A stretch of 51,300 bases of DNA from Acidobacteriota bacterium (GCA_022820545.1 JAJEFG010000104.1:1-51300), one strand, 5' to 3'; shown: positions 15,279 through 25,947, counted from the stretch's first letter. The notes: a model not told the origin generated them from the sequence alone. Numbers and translations are program-made.

Positions 15279-17063
15279 ATGCGCGGGATTCGTCACCTCG
15301 GTTGGGCTTGCGCTCTCCTGTCGGGCGCCTGTGGCTCCGACGCCCCGGAGCGCGGCACGCTGCCGCCGCTCCACTACCTGGCGACCGCCGACCAGGCCGG
15401 CCCCGTCGCCTACCGCGACCCGGTGGGAGCGATATCCCCCGACGGAAACTGGCTCGCCACCCTGGAACGCGGCCAGATCCGCTTTGCCCCGGCAGAGGGC
15501 GGCGCCGTCCAGCGGATCGGCCCCGGGACGGCATCCATCCGCTACCTCACCTGGCTGCCGGACAGCCGCCGGGTGCTGGTGCACGAGAACGTCTTCGACC
15601 GGAGCCGCCAGGAATGGTGGATCTACGACCGGGCCGACGGCAGCCGCAGTCCGCTGTGGCCCGACCGCGCGCCGGACGCCGAGCCGCCAACCGGCTCGCT
15701 GGTCGAGTTGAGCTGGTCGGCGGACGGATCGGCCATCGCCGGCGTGACCCGGGCGGACGGCCTTTCGACCCTCTGGGTCATCGACGCCGCGGGCGTGAAC
15801 GCCGCGCCGCAGGCCAGCGGCGAGCGCCTGTCCTTTCCCGCCTGGTCCCCCGACGGGCGCATCGCCTGCCTCAGGCGCACCGGCGGGCACCAGCGGCTGC
15901 ACCTCCCCTGCTCGGCGCCCGAGCCACTCTTCGACGATCAGGAGGCCTACGGGCGCATCGCCTTCTCACCCGACGGCGAGTGGGTGATCTACGGCGTCCC
16001 CGGTGAGGGCGGTTTCCTCGACCTCTGGATGCGCCGGGTGAGCGGCGGCCGCCGCACCCGCCTCTCCGGGTTCGCGCGGGACGCTTACTCCCCGTCGGTG
16101 GGCGCCGGCGGCGAGCTCGTCTTCAAGAGCCAGGACTACCGCGTCTTCCTCGCCACGGCCCCGGCGGAGGGAGGCCCTTCCGAACCGCTGACCGCCTTCC
16201 AGTCCGAGACGCCGACCTGGAGCCCCGACGGCAGCGAGATCGCCTTCACCTTCGGGAGTTGGAGGCACGTGACCGACGACATCCACTACCCCGACATCGC
16301 CCAGCACCTCGGCACGGTCCCGGTGAACGTCGAGGCGCCGCACCCGGAACCCCGGCGCGTCGTGCGGCAGTCCTACTCCGAGGACCAGGGCATGCAGTGG
16401 TCCCCGAACGGGCGCTGGATCGTCTTCCACACCCACGAGGAGTCCGACGACATCTGGCTGATGGCTGCCGACGGCACGGGAGCCCACCAGATCAGCGTCG
16501 ACGGCCACGAGACCGGCTGGGCGCGCTGGTCCCCCGACGGCCGCTTCGTGGTCTTCACCAGCTACCGGCGCGACGAGACCGGCGCCCGGCACGGGGGGCT
16601 CTACGTGATCGGGGTGGACCAGGAAACCGGCGAGATCACGGAGCCCCAGGTTCAGGTGCCGCTCGAAGACTTCTCGGAGGACGTGATCCAGGCGGAGTGG
16701 GCGGACGCGGGGGACACGCTGCTCTTCGAGTCGGCGGCGGCGGTCGGCCGGAAGAGTCTCTGGACGGTGCCCCGCACCGGCGGCGAGCCGACCCGCTTCC
16801 ACGAGTTCGGCTCCGACCAGATCCACTCCGGGATCGGGGTGTCCCCCGACGGCGCCTGGGCGGCCTACGTGGACCGGGCCCCGGACGGCTTCTTCCAGAT
16901 CTTCCGGGTGCCGGTGGGCGGCGGCGAAGCGGAACAGGTCACGTCGGACCCGACCCACAAGACCCAGCCCGCGTGGTCACCGCTGGGGGACCGCATCGCC
17001 TTCACGGTCTTCAGCTACCGTGCTCACTTCTGGCGGATCCAGCCGTTCTCGCTCGCGCGCTGA
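15279..17063 (+). CDS. TolB/PD40 beta-propeller lipoprotein
   Basis: 594 residues with a short signal peptide ending in a lipobox-like Ser-Gly-Ala-Cys (Cys18). At least ten PD40/TolB-type blades are visible through the motif (W/F)SPDG: AISPDGNWLATL, AWSPDGRIACL, AFSPDGEWVIY, TWSPDGSEIAF, QWSPNGRWIVF, RWSPDGRFVVF and GVSPDGAWAAY among others, so two propellers are likely. It has no peptidase domain, so it is not a prolyl oligopeptidase. The frame is open far upstream, but only over the antisense of the amidohydrolase; ATG 15279 gives the signal peptide and follows a -10 box. It probably binds a periplasmic ligand or protein, perhaps together with the divergent amidohydrolase. Confidence 0.8.
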   Translation: MRGIRHLGWACALLSGACGSDAPERGTLPPLHYLATADQAGPVAYRDPVGAISPDGNWLATLERGQIRFAPAEGGAVQRIGPGTASIRYLTWLPDSRRVLVHENVFDRSRQEWWIYDRADGSRSPLWPDRAPDAEPPTGSLVELSWSADGSAIAGVTRADGLSTLWVIDAAGVNAAPQASGERLSFPAWSPDGRIACLRRTGGHQRLHLPCSAPEPLFDDQEAYGRIAFSPDGEWVIYGVPGEGGFLDLWMRRVSGGRRTRLSGFARDAYSPSVGAGGELVFKSQDYRVFLATAPAEGGPSEPLTAFQSETPTWSPDGSEIAFTFGSWRHVTDDIHYPDIAQHLGTVPVNVEAPHPEPRRVVRQSYSEDQGMQWSPNGRWIVFHTHEESDDIWLMAADGTGAHQISVDGHETGWARWSPDGRFVVFTSYRRDETGARHGGLYVIGVDQETGEITEPQVQVPLEDFSEDVIQAEWADAGDTLLFESAAAVGRKSLWTVPRTGGEPTRFHEFGSDQIHSGIGVSPDGAWAAYVDRAPDGFFQIFRVPVGGGEAEQVTSDPTHKTQPAWSPLGDRIAFTVFSYRAHFWRIQPFSLAR

Positions 17064-17503
17064 CGGGTGGGGACAGCGCGTCCGTCCCTGGCGCCGGCGC
17101 CTGCCGGCGTTGGCGCTCAACGTTGCCGCGGGCGAGGCGATGAGCGGCCGGTCGGTCCCAGCCAGCGGAATGCGGCCTCCTCCGTCCAGCCTCGCGTGTG
17201 CGATGCGTGACATAGCGGCAAACTCGCGTAGTTGTCACTCAATACAGAGATTTATCACGTATATATCACGATACAACTCTTATCGTCCGGCACATGGTTA
17301 CATGTGCAACAAATCGCACGCGCTACCGCGACCGGCGCAGCGGATCGGGGAGTTCCCCGTTGCGCCCGGGACTCCCACGGAATCGGTCGAATCACGAAGA
17401 GGCCCGACCGCGGGACATCCGACGAGCCAGACCGGGACGATCCCGAAGCGGTAGCGGCCGCGGGTCGCGCCGGACCCTTGGGAGGGGCGCTCACCGATTG
17501 CGG
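17064..17503. other. gene-free stretch with an AT-rich island
   Basis: No convincing gene is present. About 17203-17310 is far AT-richer than anything nearby. It contains TTGTCA (17232-17237), a pair of TATCACG direct repeats 11 bp apart (17253-17259, 17264-17270) and the inverted repeat ACATG-GTTA-CATGT (17292-17305). The pattern looks like a promoter with operator sites for the downstream lipoprotein. A frame open from ATG 17294 into that gene is basic, low in hydrophobicity and has no signal peptide, so it is treated as leader. Confidence 0.55.
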
Positions 17504-19819
17504 ATGCCATTGCTCCCGTTCGGGTGTGCATTCCTCCTCCTGGCAGCCTGTGGAGGTGACGGCGGGTCGCCGGGGGCTCCTTCATCCCCATCGCCGATCA
17601 CGCCCTCCACGCCTTCCCCCACGGCTCCGGCGGACCTGCCGGTTCAGTCATCTGATGTGGACGATGTCACCTTCTTGCTCGACGGCGTTTCCGAGGTGGC
17701 CTCGCCGGACGGCCTGGGGCCGTTGTGCGTGTATGGCCCGGAGGCCTTCCCGGTGATCGCCGGTTCGCCGCCAGCCGCCGGCGGGGAGGATGGTGTCCCT
17801 GCCCCGGTCGTCGCTGCGGGCTCGTGGCAGTCGGGCCGGATCGTCGCCTTCGGTCAGGAACTCTACTTGTACCCCCAGGTGATCGATACTGCCGATACCG
17901 CGCGCCTGTTGGTGAACGCGTTCGCGTGGGCCGCGGGAGGCGCAGGTACGGCACGCATTGGCGTCGTGGGCGCTCCCCGACTGCACGGCTGGCTGAACGC
18001 CGCCGGCCTCCCGGCCGCCGTGATCGCCCTGACGCCGGAGTCCCTGGGACAGGTGGATGTCGCCGCCGTGATCCCGGGCGATCAGACGCCGCGCGAGATC
18101 GAAACGCTCGCCGCGTTCCTGCGGAATGGGGGCGGTCTGGTGACGGCCGCCAACGGTTGGGATTGGGCCCACCGACATCTGGATCTCGACCTCGTTACCG
18201 ACTACGCCGGGAATCGGCTGCTTGCGCCGTTCGGGATCCAGTGGTCCAGCGACTACCTGGCCGGGGCGGCCGGCGGCCGTTACGCGGTCGACGGGCCGCC
18301 GCCTGCACTGACTCACGCCGGTGTGGCCCTCGATGCCATCGAAGCACACCTGGCCGGGAACCCGCCACCGCGGGACGAGTCCGAGATCGCCCAAGCCGTT
18401 CACAGCGTAACGCGCGCCACCGGCTGTCTGCCTCCCGATGACACATTGTTCCGGCCGCGGCTGGCCGCGGTCACCGAGAACGCGGATCTGGAGCAAGGTT
18501 GGCCTTCCGCCGAGCGACCGGTGGGCGGAACCAACTTGATCCACCGTTTGCTCAGCACCCTCTTCGTGATCGAGCATCGGCGCGCTCCTGCCGAATCGGT
18601 TCGGGCGCACCCAGCGGCGGCAGACTTTCCGGGCCGGGTACCGGCCGGCGCGCCGCGGATTACCCGCACGGTTTCCGTGGACACCCGCGTGCCGCGCTGG
18701 CACTCCACGGGTCTTTACGCAGCGCCGGGCGAACGGATCACCGTCACGATGCCGGCTTCAGCAGCCGCGGCGGGCGGCTACGCCGTGCGGATCGGGGCCC
18801 ACAGCGACGGCATCTGGGGGCGGCCCGAGTGGACCCGCATGCCGGAGATCACCCGCCGGTTCCCCGTCTCCACGCCAACGACCCTGGCCGCCAATGCTTT
18901 CGGCGGTCTGATCTACATCGAGGTCCCTTATCGCGGCGACCTCGGGCGCATCGACGTCCAGATCAGCGGCGCGGTGGCGGCGCCCCTGTTCGTGCTGGGC
19001 GAAACGGACCCGGGTGCCTGGCGCGATGAAATCCGCGATGCCCCGGCGCCGTGGGCCGAGATCGCCGGGCGGAACATGATCGTCACGACGGACGCCCGGG
19101 AGGTGCGCCGACTCGATGACCCGACCGCGGTTGCGGAAACCTGGGACCGGATCCTCGACCTGGCGGCGGAGTTGGCGGCATGGTCCGATCTACGCGAGAG
19201 CCCGGAACGATTCGTCGTGGACCGGCAGATTTCCGTGGGCTACATGCACGCGGGCTATCCCATCATGGCCCACCTCGACCAGCAGGCGAACCTGGTGAAC
19301 GCCAGGCATTTGCGCTCGGAGGGGAACTGGGGCTTCTTCCACGAAGTGGGCCACAACCACCAGAACTACGACTGGACCTTCGACACGCTCGAAGTGACCG
19401 TCAACCTGTTCACGCTCTACGTCTATGAACGGCTGGTGGGGATTCCGGTGACCAGTCAATGGAAAGGCACCCACAGGTCCCGGGCGGAGCTGATGGCGCG
19501 CTATGACTTCACCAACCCGAACTTCGACCAGTGGAAGCGCGAGCCAATGCTCGCCCTTGTCATGTACGCGCAGATGCAGGAGGCCTTCGGCTGGGACGCC
19601 TACCGCCAAGTCTTCGAAACCTACCTGGAACTGCCGCCTGACGAACGACCCAGGACTGACGCCGAGAAACGCGACCAGTGGCTCGTTCGCTTCTCGCGGA
19701 CGGTCGGCCGCAATCTGGGCCCGTTCTTCGAGGCGTGGGGCGTGCCTACCTCCGAGGCAGCTCGGGACTCGATCTCGGAGCTGCCGGACTGGATGCCTCG
19801 CGGCTTTCCGCCCTCGTAG
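17504..19819 (+). CDS. TCAF/FAM115-like M60 metallopeptidase lipoprotein
   Basis: 771 residues. The N-terminus is a signal peptide with lipobox LAAC (Cys16) and a Ser/Pro/Thr linker. Residues about 45-265 resemble the class I GATase-like domain of vertebrate TCAF proteins, including LAAFLRNGGGLVTAANGWDW and a following Ala-Gly-Asn-x-Leu-Leu. A beta-sandwich (about 390-500; WHSTGLYAAPGERITV) and the M60/enhancin-like catalytic domain follow: HEVGHNHQ with zinc ligands His613 and His617, then the glutamate in TLEVTVNLF. The end (NLGPFFEAWGVPTSEAARDS) also fits. Known M60 enzymes cut O-glycosylated mucin-like proteins; the substrate here is inferred. ATG 17504 is chosen; an in-frame TTG at 17498 is nearer the GGGAGGGG (17480-17487). 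Confidence 0.88.
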   Translation: MPLLPFGCAFLLLAACGGDGGSPGAPSSPSPITPSTPSPTAPADLPVQSSDVDDVTFLLDGVSEVASPDGLGPLCVYGPEAFPVIAGSPPAAGGEDGVPAPVVAAGSWQSGRIVAFGQELYLYPQVIDTADTARLLVNAFAWAAGGAGTARIGVVGAPRLHGWLNAAGLPAAVIALTPESLGQVDVAAVIPGDQTPREIETLAAFLRNGGGLVTAANGWDWAHRHLDLDLVTDYAGNRLLAPFGIQWSSDYLAGAAGGRYAVDGPPPALTHAGVALDAIEAHLAGNPPPRDESEIAQAVHSVTRATGCLPPDDTLFRPRLAAVTENADLEQGWPSAERPVGGTNLIHRLLSTLFVIEHRRAPAESVRAHPAAADFPGRVPAGAPRITRTVSVDTRVPRWHSTGLYAAPGERITVTMPASAAAAGGYAVRIGAHSDGIWGRPEWTRMPEITRRFPVSTPTTLAANAFGGLIYIEVPYRGDLGRIDVQISGAVAAPLFVLGETDPGAWRDEIRDAPAPWAEIAGRNMIVTTDAREVRRLDDPTAVAETWDRILDLAAELAAWSDLRESPERFVVDRQISVGYMHAGYPIMAHLDQQANLVNARHLRSEGNWGFFHEVGHNHQNYDWTFDTLEVTVNLFTLYVYERLVGIPVTSQWKGTHRSRAELMARYDFTNPNFDQWKREPMLALVMYAQMQEAFGWDAYRQVFETYLELPPDERPRTDAEKRDQWLVRFSRTVGRNLGPFFEAWGVPTSEAARDSISELPDWMPRGFPPS

Positions 19820-19848
19820 GGAAAGACGCGGCCCGCCCGGCCACCGCC

Positions 19849-19881
19849 GGACGGCCGCTCACGGCCGCCGTCCTGAGTTTT
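19849..19881 (+). terminator. possible rho-independent terminator
   Basis: GGACGG (19849-19854) pairs with CCGTCC (19868-19873), with an inner CCG/CGG pair around a CTCA loop and a small bulge, followed by TGAGTTTT. It lies 30 bp after the M60 gene, between convergent genes. Confidence 0.4.
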
Positions 19882-19959
19882 CGTGCCCGGCGGATCCATC
19901 CGTTCCCGCCTGGGTGCCGGCCCTCCTCTTCCGGTCCAGCTCAGTCCGTCACGCCTCGT

Positions 19960-21723
<1,764 letters not shown>

Positions 21724-21765
21724 GCGGTCACCCGGTCACCCGGAAAGTATGGGATGTTTGTTGTC

Positions 21766-21778
21766 GATTATCATAATC
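21766..21778. promoter_or_regulatory. operator overlapping padR -10 box
   Basis: GATTAT-C-ATAATC is a perfect 6-bp inverted repeat around one base. The -10-like CATAAT (21772-21777) lies inside it, 8 nt before the padR ATG. PadR proteins bind short AT-rich palindromes, so autoregulation is likely; the site is also in the leader/promoter region of the divergent symporter. Confidence 0.6.
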
Positions 21779-21785
21779 AGCATCG

Positions 21786-22115
21786 ATGACACCGGCCAAC
21801 GACCGGCTCCACGGCCACCTGGACCTGCTGATCCTCTCGTCGCTCGCCGGCGGCCCGATGCACGGCTGGGCGATCGCGCAGCGGCTCGGGATCCTGTCGG
21901 AAAGGGTGCTCGAGGTCGGACAGGGTTCCATCTATCCCGCGCTCCGCCGGCTCGAAGCGGCCGGCCGGATCAGCGCGAAGGTGGCGGTGTCCGAGGCGGG
22001 ACGGAGAGCGCGGTTCTACTCGCTCACCGCCGCCGGACGGCGGCAGCTCGAGGCGGAACGGGACGAGTGGGTCGACTTCGCCGCGGCGGTCCAGCGAGTG
22101 CTGGACGGCGTTTAG
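21786..22115 (+). CDS. PadR-family transcriptional regulator
   Basis: 109 residues. HGHLDLLILSSLAGGPMHGW, then GQGSIYPALRRLEAAGRISA and GRRARFYSLTAAGRRQLEAE, is the typical PadR winged helix, without the long C-terminal dimerisation domain of full PadR. Small regulators of this type routinely precede ADOP permease genes and are thought to repress them. The ATG at 21786 lies 8 nt after a -10 box and has no Shine-Dalgarno, so the mRNA may be leaderless. The stop is 3 nt before the permease start. Confidence 0.93.
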   Translation: MTPANDRLHGHLDLLILSSLAGGPMHGWAIAQRLGILSERVLEVGQGSIYPALRRLEAAGRISAKVAVSEAGRRARFYSLTAAGRRQLEAERDEWVDFAAAVQRVLDGV

Positions 22116-22118
22116 GCG

Positions 22119-24779
22119 TTGCATCTTCCGGCATTCGTTCGCCGGCTCGGGCTGCTGCTCCGCGGCCGGCGGGCGGAGCGCGAACTCGCCCAGGAGATGG
22201 AACTCCACCTCGAACTGCTCGAAGGACAGCTCCGGGAGCAGGGGCTGGATCCCCGGGAGGCCCGGCGTCAAGCCCGCATCGCGTTCGGTTCCCGGGAGTC
22301 GTTGCGCGCGGAGGCCCGGGATGCGCCCGGGTTCGTCCGAACGCGCGAGTTGCTCGAGGATGTCCGCCATTCGCTGAAGTCGCTGAGCAGGAATCCCGGG
22401 TTCGCCCTCGTCGCCGTGGCGGTCCTCGCCATGGGGATCGGAGCCACGATCGCGATCTTCAGCGTGCTCAGCGCCATGTTGCTGCGGCCCGTGCCGTTTC
22501 CGGACGGCCAGCGGATCGTGAGTCTGGCGTGGAACCACGGTGACACCGTGTCCCCGAGTCTGAGCTCGGCCAAGTTCGCCTACTGGCGGGAACACACCAG
22601 CTCCTTCGTGGCGATCGGGAGTTGGCAACCGTTCTTCGGACGCGTGGGCGAGCCCGGCGAAGTCACCGGCGCTCAGGGTCTCCGCGTAACGGATGGCTTC
22701 TTCCGCGTCCTCGGCACGCCGCCCACCGTGGGCCGCGCCTTTTCGGCAGAAGAGCACCGCTCTGGAGGACCCCCGGTTGCGCTGGTATCTCCGGACTTCT
22801 GGCGGATGCACTTCGGCGAGTCGGTGGATGTGTCCGGCCGCGTCTCGGTCAGGGTTGAGGAAGAGCGCTACGCCGTCGTGGGACTCCTTCCCGAGGGCTT
22901 CACCTTCCCCTACGTGGCGAGACCCGTGGAGATCGTCATCCCCACCGAGGTGTTCGTCGACCCGGAAGATGAAGCCCAGAACTGGACGACTCTCGCGAGG
23001 CTTGACGTTGGCGTCGCGATGCGTGACGCCCGGACCGAGGTGGTCTGGCTCAATCACGGATTCAAGGCGGCGTATCCGCAGCAGGCCGGCGAACCCGAAC
23101 CCGGCATGATGCTCGGGTCCTTCGGCGAGCTGTACGCCGGGCGAACGGCGAACGCGATCTGGATCCTGATGGGCGCGGTCGCCGCCGTCCTCCTGATCGC
23201 GTGCGCCAATGTGGGGAGCCTGTTCCTCGCCAGGGCGCTTCGGCGCCGCCGGGAGCTGGCGATCCACAACGCCCTCGGAGCCACGGAGGGCCGGATCATC
23301 CGGCTCGGCGTGGTGGAGGCTCTCGTGGTGGCTTCCGCCGCGGGAGCCATCGGAGCGGTGTTCGCGGTCTGGGGAGCGGGCGCGCTCGTGGTGTTGGCGC
23401 CGGTCCGGCTCCCGCTCACTGGGGCGATCGCGGTCGACTGGAGAGTCGGGGTGTTTGCCATCGGCATCTCGCTGGCCGCTTCCGTCGCGGTGGGCCTGAT
23501 CGGCGCGTGGCCCGGGGTTCGCGGCGGACCGTGGAAAGCGCTGCGCCGGGATTCCCGGACCACGACCGGGTCGGGCCGGTTGCAGGAGGCGCTGGTGTCA
23601 GGACAAGCGGCGCTCTCGATGATCCTGCTCGTGGGCGCCGGCCTGCTCTTCACCACCTGGTCGAACCTCAGACAGGTCGACCCGGGTTTCGATCCCAACG
23701 CCCTCGTAGCGGTGCAACTGCCGATCCGGCCGCCCACGTACGACACCTCCGAGCGACTCGAGCGGTTCGCTCGGGGAGTGATCGAAGCCGTCCGCGCCGG
23801 GGGCGCCGGCATCGTCGCGGGCGCGAGCAGTCTTCCGTTCGAACGGGGCCTGAACTTCCCGATTTCGATCGCGGGGCGAGGTGAATTCGGTGGCTCCGTC
23901 GAGCTGCGGACCGTTACCCCGGGCTACTTCCGGACATTGGCCATTCCGTTGATCCGGGGGCGATCCTTCACCGCGATGGATGTCCGGGGCGCGGTCCCGG
24001 TCGCCATCGTGAATGAAACGTTCGCACGCAGGTACTTTCCGGGAGGCGACGCGATCGGACAGCGGATCGACCTCGGACGGCGAGGCAACGTGTATCGCTA
24101 TCCGTCCCTGAAAGGACCGGGAATCGTGATCGTCGGGGTCGCCGCCGATGTTCAGGACGTGTCGTTCCGGACCGCCGTCCGTCGCACGCTGTACCTGCCG
24201 CAAGCGCAGGCGCCCGACGTGATCGCGGGCATCCGTCCCACGCTGCCCGTGTTCGTGGTTCGGAGCAGCCAGCCGCTGGAGCGGATCGAGCGCGGTTTCA
24301 GAGAGGCGATCCTCACGGTGGATCCCGCGCTGCCCGGCCCCCGGGTCTTCCCGCTGAGCGAAACGGTCGCCGATTCGCTGGCCCGGGAACGGTTCGGGAC
24401 CATCCTCGTCTCGCTCTTCGGCGCTCTCGCGCTCATCCTCACCGTGGTCGGCGTCTACAGCACGCTAGCCCAGGCCGTCCGGGTCCGGCGCCGCGAGATC
24501 GGGATCCGCATGGCCGTAGGAGCGAACGGCGATGCGGTGCTGCGACTGATCGTCGTTCGCGGCCTGACGCCGGTGGCGATCGGAATCGGCTTCGGGCTCG
24601 TGGGCGCCGTGGTCCTTTCGGGCCTGCTGGAGGCGTATCTCTGGGGCGTCACCGGAACCGATGCCGGAACGCTCGGCATGGCGGCGGTTGGAATCCTCGG
24701 GGTGGCGGCCATCGCGTGCTGGATTCCGGCACGAGAAGCGGCGCGGGTTGATCCCGCGAGAGTTCTGTCTTCGTCGTAG
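22119..24779 (+). CDS. ADOP-type FtsX/MacB-like ABC permease
   Basis: 886 residues in the 'acidobacterial duplicated orphan permease' layout. An N-terminal acidic helical segment (RAERELAQEMELHLELLEGQ) is followed by two copies of TM helix - MacB periplasmic domain - three-helix FtsX domain. The first TM is FALVAVAVLAMGIGATIAIF; FtsX blocks lie at about 345-460 (LFLARALRRRRELAIHNALG) and about 755-880 (VRVRRREIGIRMAVGAN). No ATPase gene is adjacent. The family is thought to move lipids, peptides or drugs outward, or to act as a mechanotransmitter; the substrate is unknown. The TTG at 22119 directly follows the padR stop and gives the usual family N-terminus. Confidence 0.9.
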   Translation: MHLPAFVRRLGLLLRGRRAERELAQEMELHLELLEGQLREQGLDPREARRQARIAFGSRESLRAEARDAPGFVRTRELLEDVRHSLKSLSRNPGFALVAVAVLAMGIGATIAIFSVLSAMLLRPVPFPDGQRIVSLAWNHGDTVSPSLSSAKFAYWREHTSSFVAIGSWQPFFGRVGEPGEVTGAQGLRVTDGFFRVLGTPPTVGRAFSAEEHRSGGPPVALVSPDFWRMHFGESVDVSGRVSVRVEEERYAVVGLLPEGFTFPYVARPVEIVIPTEVFVDPEDEAQNWTTLARLDVGVAMRDARTEVVWLNHGFKAAYPQQAGEPEPGMMLGSFGELYAGRTANAIWILMGAVAAVLLIACANVGSLFLARALRRRRELAIHNALGATEGRIIRLGVVEALVVASAAGAIGAVFAVWGAGALVVLAPVRLPLTGAIAVDWRVGVFAIGISLAASVAVGLIGAWPGVRGGPWKALRRDSRTTTGSGRLQEALVSGQAALSMILLVGAGLLFTTWSNLRQVDPGFDPNALVAVQLPIRPPTYDTSERLERFARGVIEAVRAGGAGIVAGASSLPFERGLNFPISIAGRGEFGGSVELRTVTPGYFRTLAIPLIRGRSFTAMDVRGAVPVAIVNETFARRYFPGGDAIGQRIDLGRRGNVYRYPSLKGPGIVIVGVAADVQDVSFRTAVRRTLYLPQAQAPDVIAGIRPTLPVFVVRSSQPLERIERGFREAILTVDPALPGPRVFPLSETVADSLARERFGTILVSLFGALALILTVVGVYSTLAQAVRVRRREIGIRMAVGANGDAVLRLIVVRGLTPVAIGIGFGLVGAVVLSGLLEAYLWGVTGTDAGTLGMAAVGILGVAAIACWIPAREAARVDPARVLSSS

Positions 24780-24892
24780 TGCGCACCGAGCCAGGGCACG
24801 AGCCCGCCGGCGGACCGTCTCGCGCGGGAATCAGCCGGCACCCGGGATCCGGCTCCTGCCGCAGCCGGCGCCCGCACCCCGCTCCTTCTCCA

Positions 24893-24898
24893 TAGAAT
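24893..24898 (+). promoter_or_regulatory. -10 box, probable leaderless transcript
   Basis: TAGAAT ends 7 nt before the ATG at 24906, with no Shine-Dalgarno between. Confidence 0.55.
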
Positions 24899-24905
24899 CG
24901 GTGCC

Positions 24906-25910
24906 ATGCGCACCGACTCCCCTACCCTGCCTCGCCGTCTTCGTGGGATCGCCCCGCTCGCGTGGTTCCTGCTGGCTCCCTGCCTGGCCGCCGGGCAGGG
25001 ACAGACCCACACCTTCATCCCGGAACGCGGCTACCAGAGCTTCGCGGTCCGGGAGCCGGTGCTGCGGATCGCGCCCGGGGACACGCTGATCAGCGAGACC
25101 ATGGGCGCGGCCTTCATGCCCGAGGAGGACCGGCATCTCGCGGGCGAGGTCGGCCCCATCTACATCGAGGGGAGCGAGCGCGGCGACACGCTCGCCATCC
25201 GCGTGGTGCGGCTGGAACTCAACCAGGACCGGGCGTTCTCGGGAACCTCGACCGGGTTCGCGGCCCTCACCATGACGCCCCAGACCGCCATGCTCCACGA
25301 GCCGGTGCCCGCGCGCCGCTTCGAGTGGAAGCTGGACCTCGAGGCGAACACGGGCACCCTCGAGCTGCCGGCGAGCGGCAAGGACCCGGTGACCGTCGAG
25401 CTCGAGCCGATGATCGGGCGGATGGCGGTCGCTCCGGACCGGGGCGAGGTCATCTGGAATGCCGCCCCGGGGAACTTCGGCGGCAACATGGACACCCCGG
25501 AAATCCGCGAGGGGGTGACCGTCTACCTGCCGGTCTTCGAGCCGGGCGCCTACTTCTACTTCGGCGACGTCCACGCGCTCCAGGGCGAGGGCGAGATCAC
25601 CGGCACCGGACTCGAGACCACGGCGGAGGTGACCTTCGAGTTCGACCTGATCAAGGGCAAGGCCATCGCCTGGCCCCGGATCGAGAACGACGAATACCTC
25701 ATGGTCGCGGGCTCGGTGCGGCCGCTGATGGACGCCTTCCGGATCGCCCACACCGAGATCATCTTCTGGCTCGAGGACGACTACGGCCTCGACCGCTGGG
25801 AGGCGCTGCAGCTTCTGTCGCAGGTGGGCAAGGCGCGGATCGGGAACGTGGTGGATCCGCACTACACGGTGGTGGCGATGTACCCGAAGAAGTACCTGCC
25901 GCGTCCCTGA
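24906..25910 (+). CDS. exported acetamidase/formamidase-family protein
   Basis: 334 residues. After a signal peptide (about 1-32, LAWFLLAPCLAAGQ) the mature part matches the FmdA/AmdA fold: GPIYIEGSERGDTLAIRVVR, then PGNFGGNMDTPEIREGVTVY and FEPGAYFYFGDVHALQGEGE, the conserved GG(N/D)xD and GD(V/A)HAxQG(D/E)GE motifs of formamidases that bind the metal and substrate. Ordinary family members are cytoplasmic; this one is secreted, so it would release formate or acetate and ammonia (or another amine) from amides in the periplasm. It stands alone, and its promoter suggests a leaderless mRNA. The substrate is not certain. Confidence 0.88.
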   Translation: MRTDSPTLPRRLRGIAPLAWFLLAPCLAAGQGQTHTFIPERGYQSFAVREPVLRIAPGDTLISETMGAAFMPEEDRHLAGEVGPIYIEGSERGDTLAIRVVRLELNQDRAFSGTSTGFAALTMTPQTAMLHEPVPARRFEWKLDLEANTGTLELPASGKDPVTVELEPMIGRMAVAPDRGEVIWNAAPGNFGGNMDTPEIREGVTVYLPVFEPGAYFYFGDVHALQGEGEITGTGLETTAEVTFEFDLIKGKAIAWPRIENDEYLMVAGSVRPLMDAFRIAHTEIIFWLEDDYGLDRWEALQLLSQVGKARIGNVVDPHYTVVAMYPKKYLPRP

Positions 25911-25947
25911 TTTCGTAACCCTCCGCTCCGCCCCCGCTCGCGGCAAG

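Noticed and set aside
17085..17130. Possible further copy of the dual-hairpin repeat
   Set aside because: GCGCCGGCGCCTGCCGGCG is palindromic, but it lacks the GGARC flank and the second hairpin, so it cannot be told from chance in such GC-rich DNA.
17294..17503. N-terminal extension of the M60 lipoprotein from ATG 17294
   Set aside because: The 70 extra residues are Arg/Ser/Gly-rich and would bury the lipoprotein signal peptide; they overlap the AT-rich regulatory island.
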